NCBI GenBank assembly: GCA_003833135.1
Contig: QZLH01000295.1
Location: 27,313 to 91,312, forward strand
Length of the DNA: 64,000 nucleotides
Reading direction: 5' to 3'
Origin: Oehlia diaphana
Taxonomy: Eukaryota; Glomeromycota; Glomeromycetes; Glomerales; Glomeraceae
Under the pieces are notes generated by a model. It was given only the letters and a program-made list of their open reading frames with translations, was not told the DNA's origin and did not search any database. The translations under genes and the position numbers were made by a program. Positions 60,574-64,000 of the stretch are shown piece by piece. Numbering within the stretch: the stretch's first letter is position 1; each line of letters begins with the position of its first letter.

Positions 60574-61738
60574 TCTGGTCGTTGCTTAAGTTTTGAAAAT
60601 AAACCAACGATTTTGTGCATTATAAGGGAAAGGAACATGGCTTTTTACAAAAGAGCCTTACATATATTGATTAACGAGTCGAATTATCCTACAAATAAGT
60701 TGAATCGAATCGAACTTGAGTCGAGTCAACCGAGTCAGTTATATATAACTGATGAGACATATAAAGTTATATATATATTAAAATTTTACTTATATCAGAT
60801 ATTGCCCGATGTCCGAAGTGGTTAATCACATGATCGTATCACGCGACGTTATTTAATAAGTATTTTAGTATTTACTCTCGGGTACAAAAAATTTTTTTTC
60901 TTTAGTATTTTTTTCGAAAAAGAGTTATGTACTTGTGTTGTATTTAAATTTTAATATTTTTTTGAATCCTAATTAATGCATTTTAAAACTTGAGCTAAAT
61001 AAAAGACAAGAAAAAATTCCGAATTTGATATCAATATTAATTGAAGATCATAAAAATCTTTATACAGTAGTTTAATTGACGTGTGACAGACATGTCTTGA
61101 AAGTCCTTCGCTACGGTTCCCGTTACCAATTTTTTTTCGCGTCAAAATCAGACAAAAAAAAGTAAAAAATAAAAATAAAAAAAAATATACATAATTTTTT
61201 TTAAAAAAAAACCATTTTTTTTTTAATTTTGGAACGCGGTAAGTTTTTAATTGCATTTCGTTTATTCGTTCTCTTTTTCTTTTACTTAGACATTAGGTTT
61301 CGGTTGGATTTCGGGGACCGCTTGGACTTTCCGGAACGTTAAATTCGGAAGGAAGGGGAATTTTTTTTTTAAGTAGGAACGTTAGTAAACAATACTAACG
61401 CTCCATTTCTTTATTTATGAACCCTTAAGACGCTTCGGAAATGACGAAACGTTAGAAAAGTGGGAAGAGAGTAGGGAGAATTTTCTTTACTTTAAGAACT
61501 TCATTACTCTCTTTTTTTGTCTAACAAACATGGTAATATCAGCGTCTTCTGTTACAACGGAAAAGAAGGAAAAACTGCAAATGCAAGAAGTTATCGAAGA
61601 GTTTTTCAACTGAAATAATACTTGGTCGCTACTTAAGTTCCTTAATTACTGAAAAGAAGTATTTTACGTATGAAAAGATAAGGAACATATGTTGTATAAG
61701 AGCGCGTTGAATATGATTTCCGATAAACGAGTTCAATC
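60574..61738 (+). repeat. two diverged copies of a coding-like segment
   Basis: Copy 1 (60574-60692) and copy 2 (61622-61738) share, at matching spacing, GGTCGYTRCTTAAG and AAGGAACATRTG/GCT-like blocks and the following AAGAGC...TTGAT. In copy 1 the + frame reads GRCLSFENKPTILCIIRERN and FYKRALHILINESNYP after a CCGTCAG acceptor (60533). In copy 2 the same frame is broken by stops and a 2-nt shift. The origin is unknown; a tandemly duplicated gene fragment with decay of the second copy is the simplest reading. Confidence 0.45.
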
Positions 61739-62442
61739 ATGCTCCTCAATTTTAAGTTAAAATATATGAGATATGCAATACTGCAATTAATAGTTGGGTT
61801 CAAGAGATAAAATACGTTCCGGTCTTAGGACATTGTGACATATTGACGCCCGCTGGATTCGCTCTGGCGAGTGAAAGTGAGAGTTCGACTTCCTTTAGCG
61901 CACTCGAATACACTACGTGTTAGTTGTCATAACGCAACAGGTTGGGCTCATTCTAACTGTGCTTTGTTATGGTCCATCTCAACCGCGCAAAATAATTAAA
62001 AGAAAATTATTATTCGATCTTATACTAACAGCGTTTTCTTTTAACTAAAGAGGGAGAAAACTTCTCAGAGTATTGAAAAAAAGCTACGAAGACAAGATCG
62101 AAAAAGAATCAGTCCGTAGATCACGTTTTGCGGTTGTTTATAAAGATACATTGGCAACGTGATAGAGTCATTATTTGTAAAGAGAAAGCGAAATTACGTA
62201 AGTATTAAAATTGGTTTTATTTATATTTTTATTTATATTCTTTTTTTATGTAGTAATTTTATTTTTCCTTCTCAACTAAAAATTCTAATTTATATACACC
62301 GGATCCCAACAAAAAGGTCAGGCTAGGGCTAATTATATGTCTAATTTGACTCATTGTTAATATGTCTTTGTTAGTAATATATCACAGGCAAAAACAGATT
62401 TTACGGCTGATGTCACATTTGATGAATATATTATTGCCGTTT

Positions 62443-63402
62443 ATGGCGTCAGAAGATGATAATCCGCACACACAGAGTAAGTTAATTTTTACTTATTCGC
62501 CTGTCTATTCGTTATTTGCCCACTTTTTATTTGTTGTAGCCCACTCTGGTGATGTTCTAGATTCCTGCGAGGAGAACATATTTCCAAGTTCAAACCTCCC
62601 TCGTGCTAAGAAATTCCCATTTGCTGGTGAGATCGATCGTTTGATGGGTATGTCAAAAAGTGCCATTCAAGAAGAAAAGAAAAATATCAGTAAATCAGCA
62701 ATCTTTTTTAAAGGTTTTACTAATAGCCTTCGACTTTTGCGAAAGAATGAAAAGTGCTGAGGACATGTAAGTTCCCATCCGTATTCATGATGATTTAGTC
62801 GTTTACAGTTGTTATAAATTTAACATGGTATTAAAATAGTTATACATGGATTAAACGTTTTTTGGAAGATCTCCATCCGAAAGAATTGCAGGTATGTTTC
62901 TAGTCGGACTTATGCCACAACCTACAAATTATATTAACATAATTTCAGTTTGTTTTTGACCGCTTTATCCGATATATTAAGCATCATTTTTCTTTAGCGC
63001 CGAAAATCATTCTGACGCTGATCGTGAGGACAAACCAGACCGTTCTTGGACTCAACGTATGTGATTCTTGTACACGGGATTTTATGTGTAGAGTTTGTGC
63101 CGAGAGGCTGACATTGTAATCACGACAAGGCTAAAACAAACCTCGTCGACGTGATTAAAGTCTCTAGGGTTGTCACAACGCCACGGAATGATATTTTATT
63201 CTTTTGCTTCAGATGGAATATCCTGCACGAGTAAATATCCGTTTTACCGAGTCTGCCTTGGAAAGAGTTCGGAAGAAGAAAAGAAATTGTGCAAAAGCGT
63301 GAAGCGGTGATGGAGGTTATTCTTGGATTGTTGAAGGATAGGGTGGACGTGGAGAAGGAGTGGGATATAGTGTGTTATCTTTGACTAAGAAATTTAGTAT
63401 CT
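62443..63402 (+). pseudogene. multi-exon unrecognised gene, two frame problems
   Basis: Coding-like exons with good splice sites: 62443-62476 (MASEDDNPHTQ), 62540-62647 (DVLDSCEENIFPSSNLPRA and KFPFAGEIDRLMG), 62714-62766 (VLLIAFDFCERMKSAEDI), 62840-62891 (YTWIKRFLEDLHPKELQ), 62949-63056 (FVFDRFIRYIKHHFSLAP and IILTLIVRTNQTVLGLN), 63213-63402. Exons 3-5 and 4-5 junctions keep phase. The exon 2-3 junction does not (phase 1 donor versus phase 0), and the last segment has two overlapping frames, one of which reads EAVMEVILGLLKDRVDVEKE and EWDIVCYL before TGA. Two frame breaks suggest a damaged gene; missed small exons are an alternative. No domain recognised. Confidence 0.4.
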
Positions 63403-63608
63403 TATTTAGTATCTCAGGTAGAGCAAGCGCCATTTTTTTTATCGAGATTAAGTACCTCAAATAATTTTTTATTTATTATTGGAACGAGGGTTATTACATC
63501 TAGAGTAGTGATCATCTGCCTGGAAGATTTTTTTCTGGGCTACATATACCGCTAATACCTTATTTTTTCCGATTGAAATATCTTCTAACCATATAAAAAA
63601 TGCATATA

Positions 63609-63806
63609 CAGTCAACACTCTCTAAATGCACCCCCCTTGGGACCATAATGAAAATTTGAAAAAACATGCATTTAGAGAGGGAGTGCATTTAGAGAAGGAA
63701 ATTTTATATGATCTCTATATACTTGGTACTGAGTAAGAGGATGCATTTAGAGAAAAAATATATAATACGTGCACTTAGAGAGAGTGCACTTAGAGAGAGT
63801 TGACTG
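63609..63806. mobile_element. 198-bp MITE of pogo/Tc1-mariner type
   Basis: The left end starts CAGTCAACACTCTCTAAATG and the right end is the inverted copy, ending ...CTCTCTAAGTGC in reverse complement, about 25 bp of terminal inverted repeat with 2-3 mismatches. TA dinucleotides flank both ends (63607-63608 and 63807-63808), the target-site duplication expected of this superfamily. The CAGT start and an early GGGACC block also match pogo/Tigger-type termini. Internally the word TGCATTTAGAGA recurs about five times as subterminal repeats. It has no coding capacity and needs a transposase supplied elsewhere. Confidence 0.88.
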
Positions 63807-63808
63807 TA

Positions 63809-64000
63809 AGAACAACTTCCGCCGGAGATAATATCAATTATTTAAAGTATCTTCCAGAACAGAATCTGAAAAATTCTCGCAATATAAATGATATATGGAA
63901 AAGAGAGGCGAAACTTGAATGGACCAAAAGAACGGAATTTTTATTTGGGATAAAGGATCAAGGCAATTATACGGTAAATGAGTTTTATTCGAAGTTGAAA
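63809..64000 (+). CDS. open frame running off the right edge
   Basis: An open frame of 64 codons begins right after the MITE end and continues past 64000. It reads GDNINYLKYLPEQNLKNSRN, then DIWKREAKLEWTKRTEFLFG and DQGNYTVNEFYSKLK, with composition typical of protein. No domain recognised. Whether an AG acceptor near 63810 opens an exon or an upstream start existed before the MITE insertion cannot be told from this window. Confidence 0.3.

Noticed and set aside
60969..61256. 95-codon minus-strand frame
   Set aside because: Dominated by Lys/Phe/Leu from A/T runs, with a T8A9 palindrome inside; no sign of selection.
63057..63120. Possible CxxC-rich continuation (CDSCTRDFMCRVC) after the 62949-63056 exon
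   Set aside because: It would need the good GTATGT donor at 63057 to be ignored; kept as an alternative and not as the main model, since intron 63057-63212 has strong ends.
1..64000. CRISPR arrays, rRNA, operons or viral genes
   Set aside because: No regularly spaced repeats, no rRNA-like GC-rich block and no viral hallmark protein were seen; the window is spliced nuclear DNA.

Overview
The window looks like nuclear DNA of a filamentous fungus, most likely an arbuscular mycorrhizal (Glomeromycotina, Rhizophagus-like) genome. The reasons are very AT-rich DNA, many short GT-AG introns of roughly 50-110 bp, coding exons down to 3-36 nt, fungal-type core genes (URA3, Sen1, Nic96/Nup93, Rxt2, Dbp8, a Hul4-type HECT ligase), a leucine-rich F-box protein and an HMG-box-like gene. 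The genus is inference; the eukaryotic/fungal assignment is well supported by protein content and splice structure. Exon structures were built by hand from splice signals, reading-frame phase and family conservation, so short exons are less certain than long ones.

Layout. 1-5.2 kb: C-terminus of a nuclear low-complexity protein, a gene-free stretch, then a 14-exon FYVE + armadillo-repeat gene. 5.5-7.1 kb: TMEM115-like Golgi membrane protein. 7.1-10.2 kb: a gene-poor island with hairpin-forming inverted repeats and decayed coding sequence. 10.2-15.5 kb: ARP2 and TTI1 in tandem. 16.5-21.3 kb: a SET/NAP histone chaperone and a syntaxin-8-type SNARE from a short shared promoter, then DBP8. 21.7-28 kb: F-box/LRR protein, HMG-box-like gene, ASX/DEUBAD-like nuclear protein. 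29.9-34 kb: Tra2-like splicing factor and RXT2, divergent. 34.7-41 kb: DPM2, EB1/Mal3 and an Ime2/MAK-type kinase in tandem on the minus strand. 42.3-47.3 kb: Hul4/HECTD2-like ligase and URA3, divergent. 47.6-57.2 kb: NUP93/NIC96 and SEN1. 58-64 kb: a gene-poor tail with a small ORF, fragments of at least two unrecognised genes with broken frames, a diverged duplicated segment, and a 198-bp pogo/Tc1-type MITE next to an ORF that runs off the right edge.

The genes are housekeeping functions and not an operon or cluster: actin and microtubule dynamics (ARP2, EB1), membrane traffic (FYVE-ARM, TMEM115, STX8), RNA metabolism (DBP8, TRA2, SEN1), chromatin (SET, RXT2, ASX-like), nuclear pore (NUP93), PIKK assembly (TTI1), glycosylation (DPM2), pyrimidine synthesis (URA3). 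Adjacent divergent pairs separated by only 256-338 bp suggest shared promoters. I found no convincing rRNA, tRNA, CRISPR or virus sequence and no coherent new system. The most unusual items are the FYVE-ARM protein with a zinc finger split by a 17-nt exon, recurrent perfect T(n)A(n) homopolymer palindromes, the MITE, and the unrecognised multi-exon fragments near the right end.
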